Source of the DNA: Hysterangium stoloniferum
Lineage: Eukaryota; Basidiomycota; Agaricomycetes; Hysterangiales; Hysterangiaceae
Reading direction: 5' to 3'
Assembly (NCBI GenBank): GCA_015178975.1
Contig: WHVD01000046.1
Span: 62,001-126,000 of the forward strand
DNA: 64,000 bases
Shown one piece after another: positions 1 to 10,654 of the stretch (its first letter is position 1; every line of letters begins with the position of its first letter). The notes under the pieces were generated by a model. That model saw only the letters and a list, made by a program, of their open reading frames with translations, was not told the DNA's origin and searched no databases. Position numbers and translations under genes: made by a program.

Positions 1-25
1 CGCCCCGGACTAACCCTTTGAACAG

Positions 26-2321
26 ATCCGATCCCTTTTGCATGACTATCTAACGGATGAAGAGCGTGGCGTCAGCTCTGGCCGCAATTCGATAAAATCG
101 ATCAGTGAGGTACTCCGGGAAGGGAGAATAACACGCGATAAAACAAAAGTCAGTGTTCAATTATCCTTGCCTTGTTGCAGCTTTCTGATATGTTCCCTTA
201 TTAGCCCGTTTTCCGCTTTGCCGATTCAGATTCCAAGCTTGCTACCAGGAGTCTAAAGCAGCATGAAGACGAACTTATTCGTGTGTTGAAGCAGTCCGTT
301 CCAGGCTTAGTCCAAGGGACGGGCGAACAGGCAGCGCAGTCGACACTGACACAGATAGGAACAGATGAACGCTTCCTTGAAGTTGGTCGTCATCGCGTCC
401 TCGTCAGACCAGACGCATTCCATGTCGGCGTCCTATTCCAGCCTACTTTGTCGTTCCTTGACAGGGTTGTCGAAATCTTGCCGACAGGGGTGGATGCTGC
501 TCGAGCTTCCAGTGCATTCTTGGACGAATTTGTCTTGAACGTGTATCTACCACAATTGGAAGAGAAAGTTCAGTCGATATTCACCCACGCTGTGTCAGGT
601 ATGTTCCATTCTTGCCGTTGGGTCGGCTTCACGTGTCTGTTTTTTTTCAGATCCTGACGCATTCCAACCTGATGCGATATCAACTGCTTTATCGGCTCAG
701 CCATTGGTCAAGGTGAGCCATTTGACTCCTTGTGCCAGGTTTGAAACTGAAGGCTGCGTGTAGGCAAGTACACAATTAACGGGGCTAACGAGTTCGCTTT
801 GTGCGATGTTACGGACTACTCCTTTCCATCGTGAAAACTACTCGCGTCTCATTTTGGGCGTGATTATCCAATTTTATCATCGCTGTAGTGACTACTTCCG
901 AGAGCTTGTGTCAAGGCCGGGCTCGAATAACATTACCGACGAAATGCAGATATCCACTTCTGCAGTATGGGCCCAACGTCCAGAAATTACCGCATGTCTG
1001 TCTGCTTTGTATAGTGATATGGTATGTGATGGCGATATTTCGAGGTTGGAGCAGTGATTGATGGCCACATAGGTGGAGGACCCTAAGAAGAGACAAAATC
1101 TGTGCCGGCAAGAAGCTCGAGTTGAGCTTGGACTTCTTGGAAATGATACAATCCCGTACGATGACCTGATTACTGCAAATCGAAAACTGGAAGCGTTGGG
1201 TAACCTGTACCACAGTCTGGTTAGTGGGGCAGTCGTAACAATTTCACCTAATGTCTTACAGTTTTTCGAAGAGCTGGTTCATTCAGCAGCTATCTGCCTT
1301 GAAGATTTTATCGGAGGAGCCTGTTTCTCCCGGCAGTGGCGATGTACTCGAACCACCTACTGCTCGAACGCCCTATACGCCCCGTATACCCATGATACCG
1401 CCCGTTCTTCCTCATGAACAACCACGATTGCCACTCACTCGGGCTATGGCATTGTAAGTACCGCGGAGGTGGCTTCGCATATTACGGACTGATAAATCTG
1501 TATAGGCGGTTCGATGCACTGCTCAAGACATATGAACAATTGGCAGAAATGGTGCTGTTCACTTTTCGAACGGACATACGCTGTCGGGCCATCCATTACC
1601 TTAATTTGTCTCTTCGTCGGGTAAGCAATTTCACGCTTTACCAAGATCTCTGCAAAGTAAAATTTTTTCGTATGCCGTATCTATAGGGTAATTACCAACT
1701 TGAACATGAGCCAATCGAGCCAGATCCACATATTGTTGAACTGAACATCGAAATCGGAAAGTGTGATGATGCTGCGGTCGCTTCTCTGCCTGAAAAAGAA
1801 AGAAGGTACGTTTTTTCTGTCCTGTTATGCTGTGCAATTTTTAATGAAAACGTAGATTCGTCTTTGAAGGGCTAGGAACGCTGATGGAACAAGTTTTAAT
1901 CTCCGGTTCTCGCCAGCTCCGTTTCGTGAACGAACATGGTGTTAAGAAGATTCTGCGAAATGTCGTCTCTCTCCAGCAAAACCTTAAGACTTTGACAGAC
2001 GGTCCAAGAAACACAGGTCTTGAGCGTGCCAAACAATATTATGGATTGTATTCGATCACACCTTCTGTGAGTCTTTGACACCAGGGTTTCTGTTATTCGT
2101 GATAATCATATGGAACTGGCTTTCAGGCGATGCTCGAGGGCATGAAGAAGAAGCCGCAATTTACTTTCGAGGAGTATCGGTCCATGCTGAATTTTCAATG
2201 TGGCGTTGACCAAGCGCTTGGTGAGGCAGGGGCCGCACAAGCGACGGATCGAGAGTATAGCTCATATCTCATACAATTACATGAACTCGCCGTGGGCGAT
2301 ATCATGGATGATGATTCATGA
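26..2321 (+). CDS. SEC8: Exocyst complex subunit Sec8 (C-terminal ~600 residues)
   Basis: Sec8/EXOC4 is a subunit of the exocyst, which tethers secretory vesicles to the plasma membrane. Ten exons can be joined in phase: 26-148, 205-598, 651-712, 764-1021, 1073-1219, 1272-1453, 1506-1620, 1687-1805, 1856-2066 and 2127-2321. They encode about 601 residues ending in IMDDDS. Bases 1-25 are the end of an upstream intron, so the N-terminal part lies outside the window. Segments I recognise as Sec8-like include HEDELIRVLKQSVPGL, FQPTLSFLDRVVEILP, LRTTPFHRENYSRLI and NLYHSL joined to SWFIQQL. All introns are GT-AG and 51-66 bp. The joins are supported by phase and by my recollection of the family; no alignment was run. 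The last exons are duplicated in broken form at 5591-6055. Confidence 0.9.
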
Positions 2322-2671
2322 GCTATACGAGATGACGATCTTCTTCACTGTAGCCAGCCTTCGTTCCTTTCTACGGTGACGCTGACCTCTTGTGGATTCA
2401 AATGCAAAATTTTGGCATAACATTTTCGACCCTCGGGCATGTTTTTAATTATTATATTTTCGCATTATCTGTGTTTTTTTTATGACATCTGTTTTAATGA
2501 GAGCATTTACATTTTAAAAGGCCGGTGATGTTAGCTCGTATTCTCAACAACATCGGAATTGACTCTGTCACTATGGTGTTGAAATGAACCGGTGTGTTAG
2601 TTTGGCGGTAGAGCAAAGGGGGGTAGTACAAATATGATAGAGCGAACTGGATCTAGAAAAGATAAGTTCCC
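2322..2671. other. Intergenic, convergent
   Basis: AT-rich stretch between the SEC8 stop and the end of the minus-strand zinc-finger gene. I see no coding potential. The same sequence recurs in duplication copy B at about 6056-6407. Confidence 0.6.
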
Positions 2672-3372
2672 TCAGGCAACCCTGCGTTTTTTTCGCGGTC
2701 TGCCGCGGCTCCTTGGTGATTGTTCGCCCTCATCCTGATTTTCAACCTGGCGTTTCCTCGTGTTGTCTTTGGGCCTTGTGACGTCTTCCTCTTTATGATG
2801 GACGGTCCTCCAATGTTCACTCGTCATCCAAGATATTTTTTTCTCGCATGTCGCATTACATTTTGCACCACTTTCTGGATCAACGTAGGGACAACGTCGA
2901 GTAGGGGGGGCTGTTACGGTCTTTCGACCCCGGCCGGTGCGACCTCGCTTTGAGGGTGAACTCGAACTGTGGTTGGCCCGAGCACCGGAATGGGAGGCTT
3001 GAACCTCCGTCGTGCTACCACTAGCTACAGGTTGAGACTGGCGTCCACAGTCTTCGAGGCATTCCGAATCGTCAGCGGAAAATTCTTTACTCAGGGTAGT
3101 ATACTCACCGCATTCATCGTCGCTTTTCCACAAAAAAACGGGTTGATACGGGCTTTAAGGGAAATGAGGCACACATACCTAAGGTGGTCACATCCAGCGG
3201 CTTTCCTGTCAAGACGCCTCTTCACTTGGACAAAATCATGGAATACCTCGCACGGATTAACCGTACCGGTAGAGCCGTAGGGTAAATTATGAGGCTCCTG
3301 AATATGTCTAAGGGCTTCCTTCCTGTGCCACAAGCATAAGAGGTTTAAAGGAAAGATAAGGGGGACAAGCAT
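2672..3372 (-). CDS. Small basic C2H2-like zinc-finger protein, copy A
   Basis: Two exons join in phase: 3372-3179 and 3122-2672, with a GTATGT donor and AAAAG acceptor, giving about 214 residues. The C-terminal half has a possible zinc site, CPYVDPESGAKC followed about 20 residues later by HWRTVHH. A very basic tail with RGRPRKKRR looks like a nuclear localisation signal. The middle is rich in Ser, Gly and Thr. A second short intron may start at the GTGAGT after TGCG near 3108; the frame stays open with or without it. I do not recognise the family; nuclear DNA or RNA binding is only suggested by composition. The paralogue at 6408-7218 shares exon 1 and the SQPVA..GSTTE segment but has a different finger. 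Confidence 0.55.
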
Positions 3373-4666
3373 ACCGTTGCCACTCAAAAAAAAAGAGAGG
3401 GGGGAGAATACCGTTGCCACTCAAAAAAAAAGAGAAGTCGGGATCTGACATTTAGGAAGGTGGGATAATAAAGAAAAAAGTGCGTGGTTGTAGTTGCAGG
3501 AAGGAAAAGTGTCGCGCCTTTATACCAACAATTTAATTTTGACAGTGGCTCCGAGCTTTGTTAATAAGTCCAAACTGGCCAGATTATTGTGGCTATATCA
3601 ACAATAGGAAAGCAAAATGCACTCCCCAAGCCACTAGAGTGTGTGGGTTGTGGAAGCCTGCGCATACACATCACTCTTTGAAGCAATAATAGGTAGTTTG
3701 AAACATTATGTACCCACAAGCGGTTCAAGAATGATAGGCATAGGAGACCGCAATGCGACAAGCCAGGCCGACGGCAGACTATACATTAGGAAATAGTGCT
3801 TGAACAGCGTAGCTGAGCTACTTACTCGCATATTACCTTACATTCGGTCGGAGCTTTCTTAATTTTGACATCAAATCCCATTTCCTGGGATGTGAATGTC
3901 TTAGCTTATCCAGGAAGCCCGGTGTTGTTTGTTGTACTTGCAAATACTTAAATCGGATGTGAGTTTCGCAGGCTAAATTGACGGATGAATAAAGATACAT
4001 CGCTATTCTCGATGTTCGAAAACTCCTACTAGAATGCTGGATATCATGTGAATGTATTGGCAACTCTTTCAAATCCTACACCAGCTAAGGAGTCAATTGG
4101 ATTCAGAAAATAAATGTTTTGCCAATCCAACGAGTATTCAGACCGTGTAGCATGGGCTTCCGTTCAAATTTAACACCGTTTGGAGAGCGCGGGAGCACAA
4201 GCACCAGGAAATAGGGAAATGTATATTTACCTTAGCTAGCTTGTATAAATAGGCCTAGCGCCAGCTATAAACTAATCAAGACACCGCACAATAGTGCTCC
4301 TTTGTTAGACAGGGCCGCCTATAATGAGAGCCGGGGTTTTGATCACAGTGAACACAACGCCTTCGTTCCACCCCACGCCCCTTGTTACTCCCTTTGTTCC
4401 ACCTTACTCTCTTATGCCACATTTATTGCCATTGTTTTAATATCACAAAAGCAGCCTCTTAGTGTAGAACTCACAAGACTGAGGTAAGTCAACTTACACA
4501 AGACAAATACAACACTAAGGAATCTGGTTGCCTGATGTAGCCGAAAATGCCCAGCTCTAGTATTAGATCCATCAGGAATTCCGAATGCGATTTTATGTAT
4601 ATTTAATTTGTTGTAACCTATATTCACACCACTTCTAAGATAATATATTCTATTTACGTACAGCCT
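3373..4666. other. Intergenic part of duplication A
   Basis: Upstream of the zinc-finger gene there are two near-identical A-rich direct repeats (about 3380-3430). The rest matches 7219-8820 in copy B. At 3819-3824 the sequence TACTTA marks the site where copy B carries a TIR element. No coding region is convincing; 4100-4660 could hold eroded 5' exons of the phosphotransferase fragment. Confidence 0.5.
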
Positions 4667-5128
4667 TTGGACAATGACCCTCAAACCGGTGGGCTTATAT
4701 CGAACCTTGGCTACAAGGCGTTTAATGACTTCTGCCTCGCACGATTTGACCGGTTTATGTGGGATCCCAAAACACGCGATCGAGTCAACGCTCTACGGCA
4801 CCGCATTGTCTTCACACATGCGGACCTGGTGCCTCGCAATGTGTTGGTCGACAAAAATAACAGGGTTATTGCGATTATTGTTTGGGCGATGGCTGGGCGG
4901 AGGCCGGAACAATGGGAATATGGGAAAACGATGTGGGCTCAAAACGGTGGAGGATCGCCCGAATTTGTACGAGGATTCCTTTCTGACTACGGTGACCAAC
5001 TTCCCCTTCACGACGAAATGTGCGACCTTTACGGAGCTTCATTTAAATTATCATTAGATACCACCTCCCACTACATCACACTTAATTTTTTAACCTGTTT
5101 CTGCTGGGGTTGGCTCGGGTCGATTTGA
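4667..5128 (+). pseudogene. Aminoglycoside phosphotransferase-family C-terminal fragment, copy A
   Basis: The reading frame carries the catalytic-loop signature HADLVPRNVLVD (family pattern HxDxxxxN), followed by AIIVWAMAGRRPEQWEY. In fungal APH-domain proteins the second segment normally reads like IIDWEMAG..P..WEY. Here the metal-binding Asp is Val and the following Glu is Ala. There is no N-terminal lobe in frame upstream. I therefore read it as an inactive relic of an APH/kinase-like gene. The copy at 8821-9282 lacks the same Asp, so the loss is older than the duplication. Confidence 0.65.
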
Positions 5129-5590
5129 AGCTTGAAAATTGATACTTTGCGGGAGCCATGGTATACAGGGGGTTGTGTAATAGACGTAGTAAACCATAAT
5201 ATATATGCTATGCTACTCAGTTGATAATTTGTTAATGAAAGCGTCGAAATATCCCTCAGCCTAGCGGATTCTTACTTTTTTTACGTTGGTGAAGACTGTA
5301 CATATATTTTTTCGAAAGAGAGTTGTCACGAATATCAACAGTGACATAATATCATAGCGGTGGTCCATTGGAACTGGTTGCTCCTCACGGGTTGCCTTTG
5401 GATTAATATCTGGTTACTTTGTGCTTATGGTTCAACCAGAATGGCATCCCCCTCAGCGGCAAGTCCACATGGTCCGAACACCCACGGACGAGGAAATACA
5501 CTGAATTTAACAATTCACTTCATTTCCTTAGCTGGCATGGCAGTCCGAAGAGTACCCAATGCGTCTACATAATAATATGTGACATACCAA
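5129..5590 (+). repeat. ~460-bp interspersed repeat at the duplication junction
   Basis: It runs from just after the phosphotransferase stop to the start of duplication copy B. It matches the reverse complement of 10655-11100 over nearly its whole length, for example the GGGAGCCATGGTATACA block and the TGTACATATATTTTTTCGAAAGA block. No ORF is shared convincingly, and no clear terminal repeats are visible. It may be a short non-autonomous element or a solo LTR. Confidence 0.7.
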
Positions 5591-6055
5591 TGCTGTGTAA
5601 TTTTTAATGAAAACGTAGATTCGTCCTTGAAGGGCCTCCGGTTCTCGCCAGCTCCGTTTCGTGAACAAACATGGTGTTAAGAAGATTGTGCGAAATGTCG
5701 TCTCTCTCCAGCAAAACCTCAAGACTTTGACAGATGGTCCAAGAAACACAGGTCTTGAGCATGCCAAACAATATTATGGATTGTATTCGATCACACCTTC
5801 TGTGAGACTTGACAGCAGGGCTTTTGTTATTCGTGATAATCATATGGGACTGGCTTTCGGGGAATGCTCGAGGGCATGAAGAAGAGGCCGCAATTTACTT
5901 CCGAGGAGTATCGGTCCATGCTGAATTTTCAATGTGGCGTGGACCAAGCACTTGGTGAGGCAGGGGCCGCACAAGCGACGGATCGAGAGTATAGCTCATA
6001 TCTCATACAATTACATGAACTCGCCGTGGGCAATATCATGGATGATGATCTATGA
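5591..6055 (+). pseudogene. SEC8 3'-exon pseudogene
   Basis: It repeats the SEC8 sequence from the intron before exon 9 to the stop codon. A 28-bp deletion (not a multiple of three) removes the start of the exon after GAAGGGC. The final intron has lost its acceptor: TTTCAG in the true gene reads TTTCGG here. The last exon is still open to its stop. There is no upstream SEC8 sequence, so it cannot encode Sec8. Confidence 0.88.
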
Positions 6056-6407
6056 GCTATACGGGATGACGATCTTCTTCACTGTAGCCAGCCTTCGTTC
6101 TTTTCTACGGTGGCGCTGGCCTCTTACGGATTTAAATGGAAAATTTTGGCATAACATTTTCGACCCTCAGGCATGTTTTTAATTATTATATTTTCGCATC
6201 ATCTGTGTTTTTTTATGACATCTGTTTTAATGAGAGCATTTACATTTTAAAAAGCCGGTGATGTTAGCTCGCATCCTCAACAGCATCAGAATTGACTCCG
6301 TGACTATAGTGTTGAAGTGAACCGGTGTGTTAGTTTGGCGGTAGGGAAAAGGGGGGTAATGGTACAAATATGATAGAGCGAACTGTATCTGGAAAAAATA
6401 TGTTCCC

Positions 6408-7218
6408 TCAGGTTCCGTTTTCTGCTGTTCCGCGGCACTTCCTTCGTGGTTGTTTGACCTTGCTTTCCTCATCAAAGGACGAATGGGAATATTCATATAT
6501 GAACATCACCGCGGGGGCCTCACTGCGCGGATCCTTCTCCCTGGAGGTAATCAACGTGCCTTGTCCGACTACGGGGTAGTCTTTGGATGTTGTGGCGGCA
6601 CTGCCTTGTGGTTGTTTGAGCGAATGCTCATCCTTAATATGGCGATTCTTCGCGCTGTTTCGACTGAAGCGCGACCCGCAATATTCGCATTTGAACGTCA
6701 GCGCGGGGACGTTACTGCGCTCGTACTTCTCCCTGGAGGTAATCAACGTGCCTTGTCCGACTACGAGGCAGTCTTTGGGCGTTGCAACGGCTTCGCCCGT
6801 GCCTGGTGCTTTTACAGTCTTTCGACCCCGGGTGGTGTGACCTCCTTTTGAGCGTGAACTCGACCTGCGGTTGACTCCAGCACCGGAACGGGAGCCTTGA
6901 ATCTCCGTCGTGCTACCACCAGCTACAGGTTGAGACTGGCATTCAGTCTTCGGGGCCTTCAGAATCGTCAGCGGAAAAATTCTTTACTCAAAATAGTATA
7001 CTTACCGCATTCATCGTCGGTTTTCTACAAAATAACGGGTTGATACGGGCTTTAAGGGAAATGAGGCACACATACCTAAAGGCGTAAACTCCATGCCTGT
7101 TAATACCACGTATCATTTCTTCATAATCATGGAATACCTCCTGCGGTTGAACCGTTGCGTGGAGTGGACCATGAGGCTTCTGAATTTCTATATGGGCTGA
7201 TAAGGGGGACCAGTTCAT
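6408..7218 (-). CDS. C2H2 zinc-finger protein, copy B
   Basis: Exons 7218-7076, 7024-7006 and 6935-6408 join in phase through GTATGT and GTAAGT donors and give about 229 residues. Exon 1 encodes ATVQPQEVFHDYEEMIRGIN, close to copy A. The third exon carries a classical finger, CEYCGSRFSRNSAKNRHIKDEH (C-x2-C-x12-H-x4-H). This is followed by a second, degenerate copy of the same unit in which the Cys residues have become Tyr and Ser. Each unit opens with VVGQGTLITSREK, so the exon contains an internal tandem duplication. The one-base insertion relative to copy A near 6975 falls in what is here read as an intron, so the gene may be intact. Confidence 0.5.
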
Positions 7219-8820
7219 ATCAGAAGAAGAGAAGGAGAGAAACGATATTTAGGAAGATGGGATAAGAAAGTAAAAAGAGAGTGGTTGTAGTTGCAGGAAG
7301 GAAAAGTGTCCCGCTTTTATAGCAACAATTTTCTTTTGCCACAACGTGACAGTGGCTCCGAGCTTTGTTAATAAGTCCAAATTGGCCAGATTATTGTGGA
7401 TATATCAACAATAGGAAAGCAAAAGGCACTCCTCAAGCCACCAGAGTGTGTGGGTTGTGGAAGCCTGCACATACACATCACTCTTTGAAGCAATAATAGG
7501 TAGTTTGAAACATTATGTACCCACAAGCGGTTCAAGAACGATAGGCATAGGAGACCACAACGTGACAAGCCGGGCCGACGGCAGACCAGTGCTTGAACAG
7601 CGTAGCTGAGCTACACCGGGATAACCCCCCTCTCCAAAAAAATTTAGGATGCTTACGTAGAGCCTTATTTTATATAAACTCCAACAATCATCCATTAAAT
7701 CCTTATGAGTTAAAATTGGTTAGGGATCTTTTGAGGATCCTAAAGTTCATTGGATTCTAAACCCTGTAATCACATGTTAGATCCTTAACCAATTTTAACT
7801 CGGTTATGGATCTTTTAAGGGTCCAAAAGTTCGTTGGATTCTAAACCCGCCAAACAGATATTGGATCCTTAACCGACTTTAAATCGGTTAAGGATTCGAT
7901 GAGTGATTGGCGGAGTTTATGTAAAATAAGCCTCTACTGAGGATCCTAAATTTTTTTGGAACAATGGCTTTTCCCAGTTACTCGCATATTACCTTACATT
8001 CGGTCGGAGCTTTCTTAATTTTAACATCAAATCCCATTTCCTGGGATGTGAATTCTTTAGCTTATCCAAGAAGCCCGGTGTTTGTTGTACCTCCAAATAC
8101 TTAAATTGGATGTAAGTTTCGCAGGCTAAATTGACCGATGGCCCATAAAGATGTATCGCCATTATTGATGTTCGAAAACTCCTACTAGAATACTGGATAT
8201 TATGTGAATGTATTTGCAACTCTTTCAAATCCCACGCCAGCTAAGGAGGCAATTGGATTCAGAAAAGAAATATTTTGCCATCCAACGAACATTCAGATCG
8301 TGTAGCATGGGGTGCCGTTAAAATTTAAAACCGTTTGGAGAGCGCGGGAGCACAAGCACCAGGAAATAGGGAAATGTATATTTACCTTAGCTAGCTTGTA
8401 TAAATAGGCCTAGCGCCAGCTATAAACTAATCAAGACACCGCACAATAGTGCTCCTTTGTTAGACAGGGCCGCCTATAATGAGAGCCGGGGGTATTGATG
8501 ATGGATCACAGTGAACACTTCGTTTTATTCCACGCCCCTTGTTATTCCTTTTGTTCCACCTTACTCTCTTATGCTGCCATTGTTTTAATATCACATAAGC
8601 AGCCTCTTAGTGTAGAGCTCACAAGACTGAGGTAAGTCAACTTACACAAGACAAATAACCACAACACTAAAGAATCTGGTTGCCTGACGCAACCGAAAAT
8701 GCCCAGCTCTAGTATTAGATCCATCAGGAATTCCGAGTGCGATTTTATGTATATTTGTGGCAAACGACATTCACACCACTTCTAAGATAATATATTCTAT
8801 TTGCGTACGGCCTTTGAACA
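7219..8820. other. Intergenic part of duplication B
   Basis: Counterpart of 3373-4666. It contains the TIR element at 7614-7978 described separately; otherwise I see no gene. Confidence 0.5.
7614..7978. mobile_element. Non-autonomous TIR element (MITE-like), TA flanks
   Basis: Present in duplication B and absent at the matching site of A. The ends are imperfect inverted repeats of about 65-70 bp: both arms share CCAAAAAAATTTAGGAT and an inner (A)AGCCTTATTTTA-like block leading to AAACTCC. TA flanks both sides (7612-7613 and 7979-7980). The interior contains two tandem units of about 86 bp, each with GGTTA...TAACC inverted repeats and TTGGATTCTAAACC. There is no transposase ORF. TA targets suggest a Tc1/mariner-type source, which is inference. 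Confidence 0.75.
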
Positions 8821-9282
8821 ATGACCCCCCGAACCGGTGGGCATAAATCGAACCTTAGCTACAGGGCGTTTAATGACTTCTGCCTCTCACGATTTGACCG
8901 GATCCCAAAATACGCGATCGAGTCAACGCTCTACGAGACAAGGTGTCAAATCAGCACCGTATTGTCTTCACACATACGGACTGGTGCCTCGCAATATGTT
9001 GGTCGACAAAAATAACAGGGTTGTTGCGATTATTATTTGGGCGATGGCTGGGCGGAGGCCGGAACAATGGGAATATGTGAAACGATGTGGGCTCAAAACG
9101 GTGGAGGATCGCCGGAATTTGCACGAGGATTCCTTTCTGGCTACAGTGACCAACTTGCCCTTCACGACGAAATGTGTGACCTTTACGAGGCCCCATTTAA
9201 ATTATCGTTAGATACCGCCTCCCACTATGTCACACTTAATTTTTTGACCTGTTTCGGGTGGGGTTGGCTCGGGTGGATTTGA
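8821..9282 (+). pseudogene. Aminoglycoside phosphotransferase-family fragment, copy B
   Basis: Second copy of the 4667-5128 relic. Relative to A it has lost one C in the segment before LVPRN and one A after the WEY codons, so no single frame spans it. The DWE motif reads IWA. Two frameshifts plus the missing metal-binding Asp make it a clear pseudogene. Confidence 0.75.
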
Positions 9283-9871
9283 AGCTTGAATCTGGCCAGC
9301 GATGGCTTCAAAGCCCCTCAGAGCCGAATTCCGTCAGAACTGGTAATATTGGTTGAATTACATGCATCGGAACTCGTGTGATACACTTAACTTAAACTGG
9401 CAAGGTGCTGCGAGTCACAGCATACTAACCTACCTTGTTCAATGTTCACTGAGGATTTATAACGTACTCTTGATTTCACTTGTGTGATTCTTCCCCTTCT
9501 CTTCATCTATACTTTAAACGCTCCCCCCAATAATGCTCCGTAGCGAAGGATTAGCATCAAGAGAGAGCATTGATATGTGACAAAAAGGATGGCAGACAAC
9601 CACTTGAACCGTCGACGCAGGGAAGTCGCACCGCTGCCGTGCAGGACCCGTTGGTGGTGCCACGACACACATGTCCCAAAATTAAAGCGTGACAGACACT
9701 ACGTGTCATGATGATATCCCGAGAGACCGCTAAAACAGCAGATTATTCCACAAAATGGGGACGTTGAAAGTGAGTTGGCAGAGCTGGACTATGGTAATAT
9801 GATCATAGAGTCTGCGGATTGAACTTGTACGTATGTGACTCAAAAACCGTATATGACGACCAACTAATGTA
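9283..9871. other. Intergenic, no gene seen
   Basis: Sequence past the end of duplication B and before the tRNA. I see no ORF or repeat that can be named. Confidence 0.5.
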
Positions 9872-9966
9872 GCCGCGCTAGCTCAATCGGTAGGGCGTAA
9901 GACTCTTACAGTCCCTCTGACCGGGTAGGAGTCTTAAGGTTGCGGGTTCGATCCCCGCGCGAGGCT
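9872..9966 (+). tRNA. tRNA-Lys (anticodon CTT) with intron
   Basis: A cloverleaf can be drawn. The acceptor stem GCCGCGC pairs with GCGAGGC except for one G-A mismatch. The D arm is GCTC/GGGC and the anticodon stem TAAGA/TCTTA is perfect. The anticodon is CTT at 9905-9907, and the T arm is GCGGG-TTCGATC-CCCGC. An intron of about 22 nt (roughly 9909-9930) follows position 37, as is usual for nuclear tRNA introns, and contains AGG able to pair with the anticodon. The T-loop gives the B box GGTTCGATCC. Confidence 0.85.
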
Positions 9967-9969
9967 GAA

Positions 9970-9976
9970 TTTTTTT
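9970..9976 (+). terminator. RNA polymerase III T-run terminator
   Basis: Seven T residues four bases after the tRNA 3' end, the usual Pol III stop signal. Confidence 0.8.
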
Positions 9977-10654
9977 GGAAGTCTCCATACACCACCATAA
10001 TGAATTTTCCCACGGCCCCAAAGGCCAGTGTCAGAGTATCTCCCCCACACCTCCTACTGAACTCAGTTCTCTCTGAAATATATAGCGTTATCTCTCCATT
10101 ATTTGCCCACATTGAAAATGGTGCCGTAACTATGGACTGCCCTCTTCAGGGCACTTTCCAGTCCCAAAATGGCAGCACAATGTTAACATTCGAAATAAAA
10201 GAAAACGCAACTTGTGCCAAAGTCCAGGCTGATGAATGGGCTAGAGAAATCAAGCCCTAATGCGACTGTACCCCAATGAACCTATGCAGTGGTTGCCCAC
10301 AGCACCCCGTCTGACATACTTGATGATGCTGGAGATATCTGACAGGCCATTAGATCAATAGAGAAACAGAACCATGAATCTGCTCTCCCCTATGCTATAG
10401 CAGTGACAAATTCAAATGCAGGCCACTTATGATAAGTTTCAAAAACAGAGGAGCTGCTAGTCTTGCCTTCAGGGTGAGATAGAGATGTGCCGGAAGTCCG
10501 CGGTTTTCTTTGCCTCCAAATATTTATAGCTTTCTGTATAACTTGCTAATAGAGCATGATTTTGGTTCATATCTCACTCGGATGTATTTTTTGAAGGTTA
10601 CATTGATTGGAGGAGCAATATTAATCTCGACACTCAAAAGGGCCTTAGTAGGAC
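9977..10654. other. Intergenic, no gene seen
   Basis: One open frame continues out of the tRNA to about 10260, but its start lies in the tRNA and its protein shows no recognisable domain. Nothing else is supported. Confidence 0.5.

Larger units (their letters stand above)
1828..5128 (+). repeat. Tandem segmental duplication, copy A
   Basis: The block runs from the SEC8 intron before exon 9 to the end of the phosphotransferase fragment. It matches 5591-9282 in the same order and orientation: SEC8 tail, C2H2-like gene, intergenic DNA, phosphotransferase fragment. The offset rises from about 3.76 to 4.15 kb because of indels and a transposon in B. Copy A is presumably the donor, because its SEC8 exons are intact. 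Confidence 0.88.
5591..9282 (+). repeat. Tandem segmental duplication, copy B
   Basis: Direct repeat of 1828-5128 with many small differences. It carries a 28-bp deletion in the SEC8 exon, a rearranged zinc-finger exon, a 365-bp insertion at 7614-7978 and frameshifts in the phosphotransferase relic. Confidence 0.88.

Noticed and set aside
3091-3178. Reading through the first intron of zinc-finger gene A as coding
   Set aside because: The frame through it ends differently, and the GTATGT...AAAAG intron is conserved in copy B.
9940-10260. 106-codon frame overlapping the tRNA
   Set aside because: Starts in the tRNA T arm and has no family signature.
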